From Glycomyces algeriensis (GTDB lineage Bacteria > Actinomycetota > Actinomycetes > Mycobacteriales > Micromonosporaceae): a stretch of 64,000 nt of DNA. Position numbers and translations under genes: made by a program. The notes beneath the pieces are model-generated. The model made no database searches and was not told the DNA's origin. It saw only the letters and a list, made by a program, of their open reading frames with translations. Of this stretch, positions 24,814-33,143 are shown piece after piece; the first letter of the stretch is position 1, and each line of letters opens with the position of its first letter. The stretch covers positions 1 to 64,000 of the forward strand of contig NZ_JAPZVR010000002.1 in the NCBI RefSeq assembly GCF_027622855.1. The letters are read 5' to 3'.

Positions 24814-26619
24814 ATGACAGGAAAACCACCCGCACCCCCCGCCCCGAAGGCGGCGGACTCCGACGAGGAGGCCTCGCCCGAAGGCTCGATCGTCCGGCTC
24901 CTCGCCGAATACCTGCGGCCCCACCGGCGCACCCTCGCCCTCACCGTCGTGCTCCAGATCATCGGCACCATCGCGTCCCTCTACGTGCCGACCCTCAACG
25001 CCGACCTCGTCAACCACGGCGTCGCCACCGGCGACACCGCATACGTCCTGCGCCACGGCGCGTTCATGCTCGCCGTCACCGTCGTCCAGATCGCCGCGTC
25101 CGGCTTCGCCGTCTACTTCGGCGCCCGCACCGCCATGGGCCTCGGCCGCGACCTCCGCGCCGACCTCTTCACCCAGGTCCAGCGCTTCTCCGCGACCGAG
25201 ATGGACCGCTTCGGCGCGCCCTCCCTCATCACCCGCGCCACCAACGACATCACGCAGATCGTCACCATGCTCGTCATGGCCCTCACCATGCTCCTGACCG
25301 CGCCCATCGCCGCCATCGGCGGCCTCGCGCTGGCCCTGAGCCTCGACGTCCCCATGACCGGCGTGCTCCTCGCCGCCATCCCCGTGGTCGCCGTCGCCAT
25401 CGCCTTCATCGTCATCGCGATGGTCCCGGCCAGCCGCGTCATGCAGCGGTGCATCGACGGCATCAACCGCGTCATGCGCGAGCACATCACCGGCATCCGC
25501 GTCATCCGCGCCTTCGTGCGCGACGGCCACGAGCAGCAGCGCTTCAGCGAGGCCAACGCCGAACTCACCGCGGCCTCCCTCCGGGTCGGCCGCGTCCAGG
25601 CCTTCTTCGGCGCCACCGCGATGATGTTCGGCAACCTCACCTCGATCGCCATCGTCTGGATCGGCGCCGGCCGCATCGCTGACGGCACCATGCAGATCGG
25701 CGACCTCATCGCCTTCCTCACCTACGCCGGCATGATCCTCGGCGCCGTCATGATGTCCATGGGCGTCTTCATGATGGCCCCGCGCGCCAAGGTCGCCGCC
25801 GGGCGCATCCGCGAAGTCCTCGACACCGACCCGAGCATCGCGAACCCCGCCGAACCGGTCACCGAGCTCGCCGGCCTCGGCGAACTCGAAGTCGAGGGCG
25901 TCACCTTCCGGTACGCCGGCGCCGAAGAGGCCGTCCTCCGCGGCGTCGACCTCGTCGCCCGGCCCGGCCAGACCACCGCCGTCATCGGCTCCACCGGCGC
26001 GGGCAAGACCACCCTGCTCCACCTCATCCCCCGTCTCTTCGACGTCGACGCCGGGCACATCCGGGTCGACGGCGTCGACGTCCGCGAGATGGACCGGGCC
26101 CTCATCGCCCGCACCATCGGGCTCGTCCCCCAGCGCGCCTACCTGTTCTCCGGCACCGTCGGCTCCAACCTGCGCTACGGCGACCCGGACGCGAGCGACG
26201 ACGACCTCTGGCGCGCCCTCGAGACCGCCCAGGCGGCCGGCTTCGTGCGCGCCATGCCCGACGGGCTCGACACGGTCATCGGCCAGGGCGGCACCACCGT
26301 CTCCGGCGGCCAGCGCCAGCGCCTCGCCATCGCCCGGACCCTGGTGGCCCGCCCCAAGGTCTACCTCTTCGACGACTCGTTCTCCGCGCTCGACACCGCC
26401 ACCGACGCCGCCCTGCGGGCCGCACTCGCCCGCGACATCGCCGACGCCGCGCAGGTGATCGTGGCCCAGCGGGTCTCGACCATCCGCGACGCCGACCGCA
26501 TCGTCGTGCTCGACGCCGGCCGCGTGGCCGGCACCGGCACCCACGAGGAACTGCTCGCGGGCAACGCGGTGTACGCCGAGATCGTCAACTCCCAACTCAC
26601 CCTTCAGGAGGCGCTGTGA
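24814..26619 (+). CDS. ABC exporter subunit with degenerate ATPase site (601 aa)
   Basis: Half-transporter of the ABCB/MsbA-like exporter class: six membrane helices (about residues 35-330) fused to an ATPase domain. Walker A is GSTGAGKTT (about 391-399), the signature is VSGGQ (496-500), and Walker B is VYLFDD with Asp521 where the catalytic Glu normally stands. With the partner gene, whose Walker B is normal and signature altered, this matches heterodimeric exporters with one weak ATP site, such as TM287/288. The stop overlaps the next start (GTGA). The start at 24814 is set by the -10 box 8 nt upstream. Confidence 0.93.
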   Translation: MTGKPPAPPAPKAADSDEEASPEGSIVRLLAEYLRPHRRTLALTVVLQIIGTIASLYVPTLNADLVNHGVATGDTAYVLRHGAFMLAVTVVQIAASGFAVYFGARTAMGLGRDLRADLFTQVQRFSATEMDRFGAPSLITRATNDITQIVTMLVMALTMLLTAPIAAIGGLALALSLDVPMTGVLLAAIPVVAVAIAFIVIAMVPASRVMQRCIDGINRVMREHITGIRVIRAFVRDGHEQQRFSEANAELTAASLRVGRVQAFFGATAMMFGNLTSIAIVWIGAGRIADGTMQIGDLIAFLTYAGMILGAVMMSMGVFMMAPRAKVAAGRIREVLDTDPSIANPAEPVTELAGLGELEVEGVTFRYAGAEEAVLRGVDLVARPGQTTAVIGSTGAGKTTLLHLIPRLFDVDAGHIRVDGVDVREMDRALIARTIGLVPQRAYLFSGTVGSNLRYGDPDASDDDLWRALETAQAAGFVRAMPDGLDTVIGQGGTTVSGGQRQRLAIARTLVARPKVYLFDDSFSALDTATDAALRAALARDIADAAQVIVAQRVSTIRDADRIVVLDAGRVAGTGTHEELLAGNAVYAEIVNSQLTLQEAL

Positions 26620-28448
26620 CCATGATGGGAGTCAGGCCGGGCGCACCCAGCTCGACCAGAGCGCAGGACTTCCGCGGCACCGTCCGCCGGATCCTCGACC
26701 TGCTGCGGCGCAACCCGCTGCGCCTCGCCTCGGTCGTCGGTTTCGGCGTCCTCATGGTGGCCGGCATGCTGTCGATCCCCACCGTGCTCGGGCGCGCCAC
26801 CGACCTCGTGATCCAAGACGCGACAACGGAGAGCGGCCTCGACTTCGGGGGCCTGGCCCGGCTGCTCGGGCTCGCGGTGGCGCTGGCCCTGGCGACCTTC
26901 GCCATCACCGTGCTCAACGGCCGCACCATCGCGAAGCTCGCCCAGGAGATGGCGTTCGAGCTGCGCGCGGATGCGGACCGGAAGATCTCGGCGCTCCCGC
27001 TGCGGTACTTCGACTCCCGCTCGCGCGGCGAGGTGCTCTCGCGGGTCACCAACGACATCGACAACCTGACGCAGACCGTGGGGCAGGTGACCCAGCGGAT
27101 CGTGCAGGGCCTGCTGTTCCTCGTCGGCGTGCCGATCATGATGCTCACGATCTCGCCGCTGCTCACCCTCGTGGTGCTCCTGACGATGCCGCTCACCGTG
27201 ATCGCGGCGCGGCTCATCGGCAAGCGCAGCCAGCCGCGGTTCGCCAAGCAGTGGGCGACGACCGGGAAGCTCAACGGCCACGTGGAGGAGATGATCACCG
27301 GGCACCAGCTCGTGACCCTCTTCGGCCGCCAGGCCCAGGGCGCGGCGCGGTTCAAGGAGCACAACGAGGAGCTGTACGACAACACCGTTCGCGCCCAGTG
27401 GGTCGCGGGCCTGCTCGGCCCGGCGATGGCCTTCCTCGGCTCGGTCACGTACGTGCTCGTGGCCGTGGTCGGCGGGCTCCAGGTGGCCGCGGCGGTGCTC
27501 ACCTTCGGGCAGATCCAGGCGTTCATCCAGTACACCGGGCAGTTCTCGAACCCGCTCAACATGCTCGCGGGCATGTTCGGGCAGATCCAGTCCGCGGTCG
27601 CCTCGGGCGAGCGGGTCTTCGAGTTCCTCGACGCCGAGGAGCAGCAGCCCGACCCGGTGTCCGCGGGCACCGAGCTCGACACGGTGCACGGACGGGTCGC
27701 ATTCGAGGACGTCTCGTTCCGCTACCTGGAGGACGAGCCGCTGATCGAGCACCTGTGGCTCTCGGCCGAACCGGGCCAGACCGTGGCGATCGTCGGCCCC
27801 ACGGGCGCGGGGAAGACCACGCTCGTCAACCTCCTCATGCGCTTCTACGACCTCGACGCGGGCCGGATCACCGTCGACGGCGTCGACGTCTCCACGGTCG
27901 AGCGCGAGCGGATGCGGCGGCGGATCGGCATGGTCCTGCAGGACACCTGGCTGTTCGACGGCACCATCGCCGAGAACATCGCCTACGGCAAGCCTGAGGC
28001 CACGCGCGAGGAAGTGGTGGCGGCCGCCTCGGCGGCGCACGCTGACCACTTCATCCGGACCCTCCCTGACGGCTACGACACGGTGGTCGGCGCCGAGGAG
28101 GGCAGCCTGAGCGCGGGCGAGCGCCAGCTGGTGACGATCGCGCGGGCGTTCCTGATCGACCCGTCGATCCTGATCCTCGACGAGGCCACGAGCTCGGTGG
28201 ACACCCGCACCGAGATGCTCGTCCAGCAGGGCATGGTCGCGCTGCGGCAGGGACGCACGAGTTTCGTGATCGCCCACCGGCTCTCGACCATCCGCGACGC
28301 CGACGTGATCGTGGTGATGGAGCACGGCCACGTCGTCGAGCAGGGCGACCACGACGAGCTCCTCGCATCGGGCGGCGCCTACGCCCGCCTCTACGAGGCG
28401 CAGTTCGCGCAGCCCGCGATCGAGGAAGAGGACCCGGCCGGCAAGTAG
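26616..28448 (+). CDS. ABC exporter subunit with canonical Walker B (610 aa)
   Basis: Second half-transporter, with six N-terminal membrane helices and a C-terminal ATPase. Walker A is GPTGAGKTT, Walker B is LILDEATSSVD with the catalytic Glu523, but the signature is LSAGE (498-502) instead of LSGGQ. The GTG at 26616 overlaps the preceding stop by 4 bp and lies 4 nt after AGGAGG; an ATG at 26622 with 10-nt spacing is also possible. The two proteins should form a heterodimer that exports a drug, lipid or peptide. Confidence 0.93.
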   Translation: MTMMGVRPGAPSSTRAQDFRGTVRRILDLLRRNPLRLASVVGFGVLMVAGMLSIPTVLGRATDLVIQDATTESGLDFGGLARLLGLAVALALATFAITVLNGRTIAKLAQEMAFELRADADRKISALPLRYFDSRSRGEVLSRVTNDIDNLTQTVGQVTQRIVQGLLFLVGVPIMMLTISPLLTLVVLLTMPLTVIAARLIGKRSQPRFAKQWATTGKLNGHVEEMITGHQLVTLFGRQAQGAARFKEHNEELYDNTVRAQWVAGLLGPAMAFLGSVTYVLVAVVGGLQVAAAVLTFGQIQAFIQYTGQFSNPLNMLAGMFGQIQSAVASGERVFEFLDAEEQQPDPVSAGTELDTVHGRVAFEDVSFRYLEDEPLIEHLWLSAEPGQTVAIVGPTGAGKTTLVNLLMRFYDLDAGRITVDGVDVSTVERERMRRRIGMVLQDTWLFDGTIAENIAYGKPEATREEVVAAASAAHADHFIRTLPDGYDTVVGAEEGSLSAGERQLVTIARAFLIDPSILILDEATSSVDTRTEMLVQQGMVALRQGRTSFVIAHRLSTIRDADVIVVMEHGHVVEQGDHDELLASGGAYARLYEAQFAQPAIEEEDPAGK

Positions 28449-28481
28449 CCGCTGCGGCAAACGGCGAGGAAACCAGGCCGC

Positions 28482-28528
28482 GGGGGCGGGGGGGGGGGGG
28501 GGGGGCCGGCCCCCCCCCCCCCCCGCCC
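28482..28528. terminator. G-run/C-run hairpin after the ABC operon
   Basis: Eighteen G (28488-28505), CCGG, then fifteen C (28510-28524) form a loopless hairpin of at least 17 pairs, 39 nt after the ABC operon stop. It probably terminates transcription. The exact homopolymer lengths may be unreliable in assembly. Confidence 0.5.
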
Positions 28529-28603
28529 ACGGCTCACTGTTCGTCGGTCAGGACACTCGGCTGACGTGGCACGGCACTACAGATCTTCGCATCGCGCGGC
28601 CGT

Positions 28604-28730
28604 GCCCCTGCTGCGTTCTCCGATAGGCCCGGTCCTTCGCCCCGCGGCGTTTTTCGGAGAGGCCCGGTCCTTCGCCCTGCGGCATTTTTCGGTGAGGGCC
28701 GGTCCGCCGCTCTGCGGCGTTTTACGGTGA
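28604..28730. repeat. 35-bp tandem repeat, three full copies plus a partial
   Basis: Units start at 28626, 28661 and 28696, with a diverged partial copy before them (from about 28604). Each runs GGCCCGGTCC, a CGCCC/T-GCGGC core, then a T-run and CGGAGA or CGGTGA. The first two are nearly identical; the last has ACGG where the others have TCGG. Confidence 0.8.
28723..28728 (+). promoter_or_regulatory. -10 box TACGGT inside the last tandem-repeat unit
   Basis: TACGGT ends 7 nt before the ATG at 28735 and there is no Shine-Dalgarno sequence, so transcription probably starts at the start codon. The corresponding positions of the first two repeat units read TTCGGA and TTCGGT. Confidence 0.5.
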
Positions 28731-28734
28731 AGGC

Positions 28735-29355
28735 ATGCGACTCACCAAGTTCGGCCATTCCTGCGTCCGGTTCGACACCGACGGCGGCGCCTTCGTGATC
28801 GATCCGGGCGTCTTCTCCGACCCCGCGGCCCTCCACGGCGTTGAGGCCGTGTTCATCACCCACCAGCACGCGGACCACTGCAACGACCCGGAACTGCGGC
28901 GGCTCCTCGAAGACCAGCCGGAGACCCGGATCTACGGCCCCGAATCACTCACCGAGACACTCGGGAGCCTCCCCTTCACGACGGTCAGCGACGGCGACGC
29001 GATCCCCGTGGCGGGCACCGAGGTCAAGGTCATCGGAAGGCACCACGCGGTGATCCACCCGGACCTCCCGGTGGTCCCGAACGTCGGCTACCTCGCCGAC
29101 GGGGTCTTCCATCCGGGCGACGCCCTCACCGTCCCCGACGAGCCCGTCCGGGTCCTGCTCGCACCGGTCGCGGCACCCTGGATGAAGCTCTCCGAGGCAG
29201 TCGACTTCATCCGGGCGGTCGGCGCACCGGTCGTGCACCCCATCCACGACGCGATCCTCAGCGAGGACGGCATCGTCATCGTCGACCGCATGCTCACCGA
29301 GCTCATCGGCGACCCGTTCCAGCGCATCGCGAACGGCGACACCGTCACCGCCTGA
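28735..29355 (+). CDS. MBL-fold metal-dependent hydrolase (206 aa)
   Basis: UlaG/YcfJ-like metallo-beta-lactamase-fold protein. It starts with MRLTKFGHSCVRF, the usual opening of this group, and has the metal motif THQHADH (HxHxDH) at about residues 42-48, a second ligand region GRHHAVIHPD and the later FHPGD. Length is typical for a stand-alone hydrolase. Substrate unknown. It is convergent with the ECF transporter operon, and its promoter is embedded in 35-bp tandem repeats. Confidence 0.88.
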   Translation: MRLTKFGHSCVRFDTDGGAFVIDPGVFSDPAALHGVEAVFITHQHADHCNDPELRRLLEDQPETRIYGPESLTETLGSLPFTTVSDGDAIPVAGTEVKVIGRHHAVIHPDLPVVPNVGYLADGVFHPGDALTVPDEPVRVLLAPVAAPWMKLSEAVDFIRAVGAPVVHPIHDAILSEDGIVIVDRMLTELIGDPFQRIANGDTVTA

Positions 29356-29533
29356 TCAATCCATAATGGATGCAATGTTCGGGACGTAACCCGTCCGGAG
29401 CGGTTCGCGATGTCGTACCCCCGGCCCACCCTTGATATCGGGGGCGCGAAACACCGCCTCAGGTCGACTTCCGGCGTGCCCTGCGCCGCAGTCGAACCCC
29501 TGAGCCGTGACCGGTTCACGCCGAGGCGGCGGC

Positions 29534-30334
29534 TCAGTTGAAGGCCGTGAACACGCCGTAGGCGGCGCTGATCCCGATCGCCGCGCCGCACACCAGCAGC
29601 GCCGCTGCGAGCACGATCCAGTCCGCAAGGCGCATCCGCTGCTCGCGCGCATGGGTTCGGGGGATCGCCGAGTCGAAGCCGCGCGCGTCCATCGCGGCCG
29701 CGAGGCGGCCGGCGCGGCGGATCGCGCCGACCAGCAGTGCGAACATCGTCGAGGCGAACAGCCGCGCGCGCCGCACCAGGTTCCAGCCGCCTTCGAGGCC
29801 GCGGGCGCGGCGGGCATTGGTGATCTGCTGCCACTCCGCGCCGAGGAGCGGCAGGAGCCGCAGGGCGGCGAGTGCGCCGAGCGTGAACCGGGCGGGGGTG
29901 CGCAGCTGCTGCGTCAGGGCGTCCGCGAGATCGGTCGGGTCGGTGGTCGCGAAGCCGAGGACTCCTGCGGTGGCGGCGACGAGGACACGCAGGCCGATGG
30001 CCGTGCCGTCGAGGAGCGCGCCGGTGCCGATCTCCAAGGGGCCGAGGGCGATCAAGATGCGGCCGGTCTGCTCGGCGGCGAAGACCGCGTTCACGACGAC
30101 CACGGTGGCGGCGGCGAACCAGAGCCAGCGCAGCCGACGGGCGAGCGCGCCGATGCTGATACCGCTGAACGGCACTACCGCTAGGAGTGCGGCGAGCAGG
30201 ACTAGCGGTGTGAGCCAGTCTGAGGCGATGAGCGCGGTAGTCGAGACGGCCGTGACCGCGGCGAGCTTCGCCACCGGGTTGACGCGGGCGATGGGCGCCT
30301 GGGCGTCGCAGACGGGCGCGAGGGTCATGGTCAT
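29534..30334 (-). CDS. ecfT: ECF transporter transmembrane protein EcfT (266 aa)
   Basis: Energy-coupling membrane subunit of an ECF (vitamin) importer. It has several N-terminal and C-terminal helices and the two Ala-Arg-Gly motifs that contact the ATPases: ARRARGLEGG (about residues 175) and AMDARGFD (about 213). The start overlaps the stop of the fused ATPase by 4 bp (ATGA), so translation is coupled. Third gene of the riboswitch-controlled operon. Confidence 0.9.
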   Translation of the reverse strand: MTMTLAPVCDAQAPIARVNPVAKLAAVTAVSTTALIASDWLTPLVLLAALLAVVPFSGISIGALARRLRWLWFAAATVVVVNAVFAAEQTGRILIALGPLEIGTGALLDGTAIGLRVLVAATAGVLGFATTDPTDLADALTQQLRTPARFTLGALAALRLLPLLGAEWQQITNARRARGLEGGWNLVRRARLFASTMFALLVGAIRRAGRLAAAMDARGFDSAIPRTHAREQRMRLADWIVLAAALLVCGAAIGISAAYGVFTAFN

Positions 30335-31770
30335 CGGCGGCGCTCCTGGGCGATGCGGCCGTGGTCGAGCACGAGTTCGCGTCCGGCGAGGGCGGCGGCG
30401 AAGTCGCGGTCGTGGGTGACGGCGAGGAGCGCGGTGCCTTCGTCGCGGATGTCGGCGGTGAGGTCGACGAGTTCGCCCCAGGTGCGCCGGTCCTGCCCGA
30501 AGGTGGGCTCGTCGAGCAGGAGCACGCCGGGTGCGGCGGCGAGTGCGCCGGCGACGGAGAGGCGGCGGGCCTCACCGCCGGAGAGCGTGTGGGGATTGGC
30601 GTTGGCCAAGGGCGCCAGGCGGAGCCGCTCGAGGAGTTCGGCGACGCGGGCTTCGATGCGGTCCTTCGGCCAGCCGGCCTGGCGGGGTCCGAAGGCGAGC
30701 TCGTCCCGGACGCTCGCGGTCACGAACTGGTGCTCGGGGTCCTGGAAGACCGAGCCGACGCGGGTCGCCAGGCGGCGGGCGGGCAGCTTGTGGAGCGGCC
30801 GGGGTTCGCCGGGCACGGTGGCGGCGCCGCGGGTGGGTCTGGCGAGGCCGCCGGCGAGGAGCGCCAGTGTGGACTTGCCGGAGCCGTTCGGTCCGGTGAC
30901 TGCGAGCAGTTCGCCTTGGCGCAGTTCGAAGGAGACGTCGTCGAGGGCGGGCCGGTCGGCGCCGGGGCGGACGAGGGCGAGTGCGTCGCCGCGCAGCGCG
31001 ATGTCGCCCGGGCTCGCGGGGGGCCGGGTGGGGAGCGGGACGCCGGGGACCCAGACGCCTTGGGCGGCAAGGTGGTCGCCGTGCTCGGCGAGGACGGCCG
31101 CGGCGGGGCCGTCGGCGAGCAGGGTGCCGCCGGGGCCGAGGGCGATGACGCGGTCGACCAGGTCGAGGATCTCGGCGACGCGGTGCTCGACGACGATCAG
31201 GGTGGCCCGGGTGTCGGCCAGCGCGGCCCGGAGAGCTTCGCGGACGTCTTGGGCCCCTTCGGGGTCGAGGTTCGCGGTGGGCTCGTCGAGGAGGATGAGG
31301 TCGGGGCGGCGGGCGAGGACGCCGGCGAGGGCGAGTCGCTGCTGCTCGCCGCCGGAGAGGGCGTGGGTGGGGCGGTCGAGGCCGTAGGGGAATCCGACGG
31401 CTTCGAGGGCTTCGTGGACGCGGGGCCAGATCCGGTCGCGGGGGGCGGCCTGGTTCTCGAGGCCGAAGGCGACGTCGTCGCCGCTGCGGGCCATGACGAG
31501 TTGCGTCTCGGGGTCCTGGAAGAGGATGCCGACGCGGTCGCGCTGCTCGGCGGCGGGCTTGCCGTCGATGAGGACGTCGCCGTCCTGCTCGCCGGAGTCC
31601 TCGGTGAGGAGTCCGGCGAGCGCGGCGAGCAGGGTGGACTTGCCGGACCCGGAGGGGCCGAGCAGGAGGACCCGCTCGCCGGGTTCGACGCGGAGGTCGA
31701 CTCCCGCGACCGCCTGGGCGCGGCGGCCGGCGTGGCGCCAGGCGAAGCCGCGGAATTCGACCGGGATCAT
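30331..31770 (-). CDS. ECF transporter fused double ATPase EcfA-EcfA' (479 aa)
   Basis: Two ABC ATPase domains in one chain. Domain 1 has LLGPSGSGKSTLL, signature LSGGEQQR and Walker B LILLDEPTANLD; domain 2 has VTGPNGSGKSTLA, signature LSGGEARR and Walker B VLLLDEPTFGQD. Both Walker B motifs keep Asp-Glu. It replaces the separate EcfA1/A2 pair, as in the YkoD-type ATPases of thiamine-related ECF systems. The ATG at 31770 follows the S-component stop by 7 nt; the frame stays open upstream, but those residues are not part of the ATPase. Confidence 0.92.
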   Translation of the reverse strand: MIPVEFRGFAWRHAGRRAQAVAGVDLRVEPGERVLLLGPSGSGKSTLLAALAGLLTEDSGEQDGDVLIDGKPAAEQRDRVGILFQDPETQLVMARSGDDVAFGLENQAAPRDRIWPRVHEALEAVGFPYGLDRPTHALSGGEQQRLALAGVLARRPDLILLDEPTANLDPEGAQDVREALRAALADTRATLIVVEHRVAEILDLVDRVIALGPGGTLLADGPAAAVLAEHGDHLAAQGVWVPGVPLPTRPPASPGDIALRGDALALVRPGADRPALDDVSFELRQGELLAVTGPNGSGKSTLALLAGGLARPTRGAATVPGEPRPLHKLPARRLATRVGSVFQDPEHQFVTASVRDELAFGPRQAGWPKDRIEARVAELLERLRLAPLANANPHTLSGGEARRLSVAGALAAAPGVLLLDEPTFGQDRRTWGELVDLTADIRDEGTALLAVTHDRDFAAALAGRELVLDHGRIAQERRR

Positions 31771-31777
31771 GGCGGGG

Positions 31778-32380
31778 TCAGATCCGGGCCCGTTCGCGGC
31801 CGGCGGGGAAGCGGTCGAGGACGCCGGTGGGGAGCATGGCCTTGACCAGGGCCTTGGAGCCGAGGCCGGCGATGATCGCACCGGAGAGCATCGCGAAGGC
31901 GATGTAGGGGACCTTGTAGGCCCAGAGGTCGGCGGTCGGGTAGTAGGCGATGACGTCGTAGAGGGTCGCGGCGAATCCGGCGAGGGCGCCGCCGGCGGCG
32001 GCGGTCGCGGTGCCGAAGCGGCGGTAGCGTCCCGCGGCGAAGGGCAGTTCGCCGCCGAGGCCCTGGAGGAGGCCCTGGTAGACGACGAAGATGCCCCAGA
32101 CGGAGCCGAGGAGCAGGGAGATCGAGGCGGCGATCGCCTCGGTGAAGACGCCGGCGCCGACGCGGCGGACGATGAGCGGGGCGAGGACGGCCGGGATCAG
32201 CCAGACGCCGTAGAGGATGCCTTTGAGCGGGGGCAGGAACGCGAGGGCGGGCTCGAGGCCGACCCAGACGAAGTTCCAGGCCCAGAAGACGACGCCGAAG
32301 GCGACGGCCAGGACGGCGCAGGTGAGGATGTCGACGGTGCGCCAGCGGCCGGGGGCGGCGAGGGCGGGGCTGTCGGGCAT
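31778..32380 (-). CDS. ykoE: ECF S-component, YkoE family (200 aa)
   Basis: Membrane substrate-binding subunit with six helices, matching the YkoE group: TVDILTCAVLAVAFGVVFWAWN near the start, then GVWLIPAVLAPLIVRR and the later YQGLLQGLGGELPFA loop. YkoE proteins are predicted to bind the thiamine precursor hydroxymethylpyrimidine. The ATG at 32380 is preferred because GAAAGG lies 7 nt upstream; ATG codons at 32386 and 32404 and a GTG at 32410 are alternatives. A TPP riboswitch precedes it. Confidence 0.88.
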   Translation of the reverse strand: MPDSPALAAPGRWRTVDILTCAVLAVAFGVVFWAWNFVWVGLEPALAFLPPLKGILYGVWLIPAVLAPLIVRRVGAGVFTEAIAASISLLLGSVWGIFVVYQGLLQGLGGELPFAAGRYRRFGTATAAAGGALAGFAATLYDVIAYYPTADLWAYKVPYIAFAMLSGAIIAGLGSKALVKAMLPTGVLDRFPAGRERARI

Positions 32381-32435
32381 GGGCATGCCTTTCACGAAAT
32401 TCATGGACACGACGCGACAGCGGTCGACGAACGAC

Positions 32436-32516
32436 TTCCTCCGCCGGTATTACCCGGATCAGGTGTGAGGGTCTGCGGTCGGTTCCGCACTCTCAGCCAA
32501 TCGGCTCCCCTGTCGC
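32436..32516 (-). promoter_or_regulatory. TPP riboswitch (THI element)
   Basis: Read on the minus strand, the leader contains ACAGGGGAGCC, GGCTGAGAG, then ACCCTCACACC and TGATCCGGGTAATACCGGCG, the two conserved sensor-helix regions of the thiamine-pyrophosphate aptamer in the right order and spacing. It ends about 55 nt before the ykoE start, so TPP should switch the ECF operon off. Confidence 0.95.
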
Positions 32517-32631
32517 TTCCGACGTTAACACCAGGCGGCGGGTCGTGACCCGAGGCGATCCCGTCAGGTGGCGCCGGACGCCCGCCGCGAGGGGACGCGG
32601 GGGCGCCGCCGGGGCTCGGTAGATTGCGGTG

Positions 32632-33009
32632 GTGACGACTGAACGGGATTGGGAGCGGGTGCGGCGGGTCGTGGCGGCGCTGCCGGAGGGCACCTGGACC
32701 TCGTACGGGGACCTCGCGGAGCTGATCGGCACGGGCCCGCGGCAGGTCGGGGCGTACATGCGGGACGGCGATGTCCCACGGGCGTACCGGGTCCTCACCG
32801 CGGGCGGCACGGTCTCGGAGGGCTTCCGCTGGGCGGACGGCCGCACCGGCCGCGATGTGCCCGACCTCCTGCGCGCCGACGGCGTGACGGTGAGCGCGAA
32901 GGGCCGCGCCGACCGCGCCCAGCGCATGTCGGTCTACGACCTCAAGCTCCTCGCGGCCGAACTCGACGAGGACGAGCCAGCACCAGACGGTGAAGAAGAC
33001 TGGAAATAA
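32632..33009 (+). CDS. MGMT-family alkyltransferase-like protein (125 aa)
   Basis: Short protein made of the DNA-binding domain of O6-alkylguanine-DNA alkyltransferases: TWTSYGDLAELIGTGPRQVG carries the helix-turn-helix. The reactive PCHR motif is absent (here DVPRAYRVL), so it cannot accept the alkyl group itself. It resembles alkyltransferase-like (ATL) proteins, which mark O6-alkylguanine for excision repair, but lacks the usual Trp of their PWHR motif. A GTG at 32632 follows the -10 box TAGATT by 7 nt and has no Shine-Dalgarno sequence; an in-frame GTG at 32629 is possible. Confidence 0.75.
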   Translation: MTTERDWERVRRVVAALPEGTWTSYGDLAELIGTGPRQVGAYMRDGDVPRAYRVLTAGGTVSEGFRWADGRTGRDVPDLLRADGVTVSAKGRADRAQRMSVYDLKLLAAELDEDEPAPDGEEDWK

Positions 33010-33016
33010 TCAGCTA

Positions 33017-33093
33017 TATCGTGATATTTCCGGCCTTAAGGACCCGGTCTTGGCGAAGCTTGCGAGCCATAAATTCGCAGAGCGCAAAAGTAC
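33017..33093 (+). repeat. Dispersed intergenic element, copy 1
   Basis: A 77-bp block beginning TATCGTGATATTTCC and containing GGCGAAGCTTGCGAGCC matches 40182-40258 without gaps (66 of 77 identical by hand count); weaker similarity continues to about 33130. It is AT-richer than its surroundings and starts 7 nt after the alkyltransferase-like stop codon. No reading frame in it looks coding. Confidence 0.8.
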
Positions 33094-33143
33094 CTGGCAG
33101 GTATGACATCGCTCTTTCGAACAAGATCCGAAAGACCTTCAAG

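Noticed and set aside
28604-28730. CRISPR array
   Set aside because: Units are contiguous without spacers and no cas genes lie nearby.
28534-28878. Minus-strand frame across the 35-bp repeats
   Set aside because: Repeats read as KNAAGRRTG-like units only because 35-bp repeats lack stops; it overlaps the start of the MBL-fold gene and lacks a ribosome-binding site.
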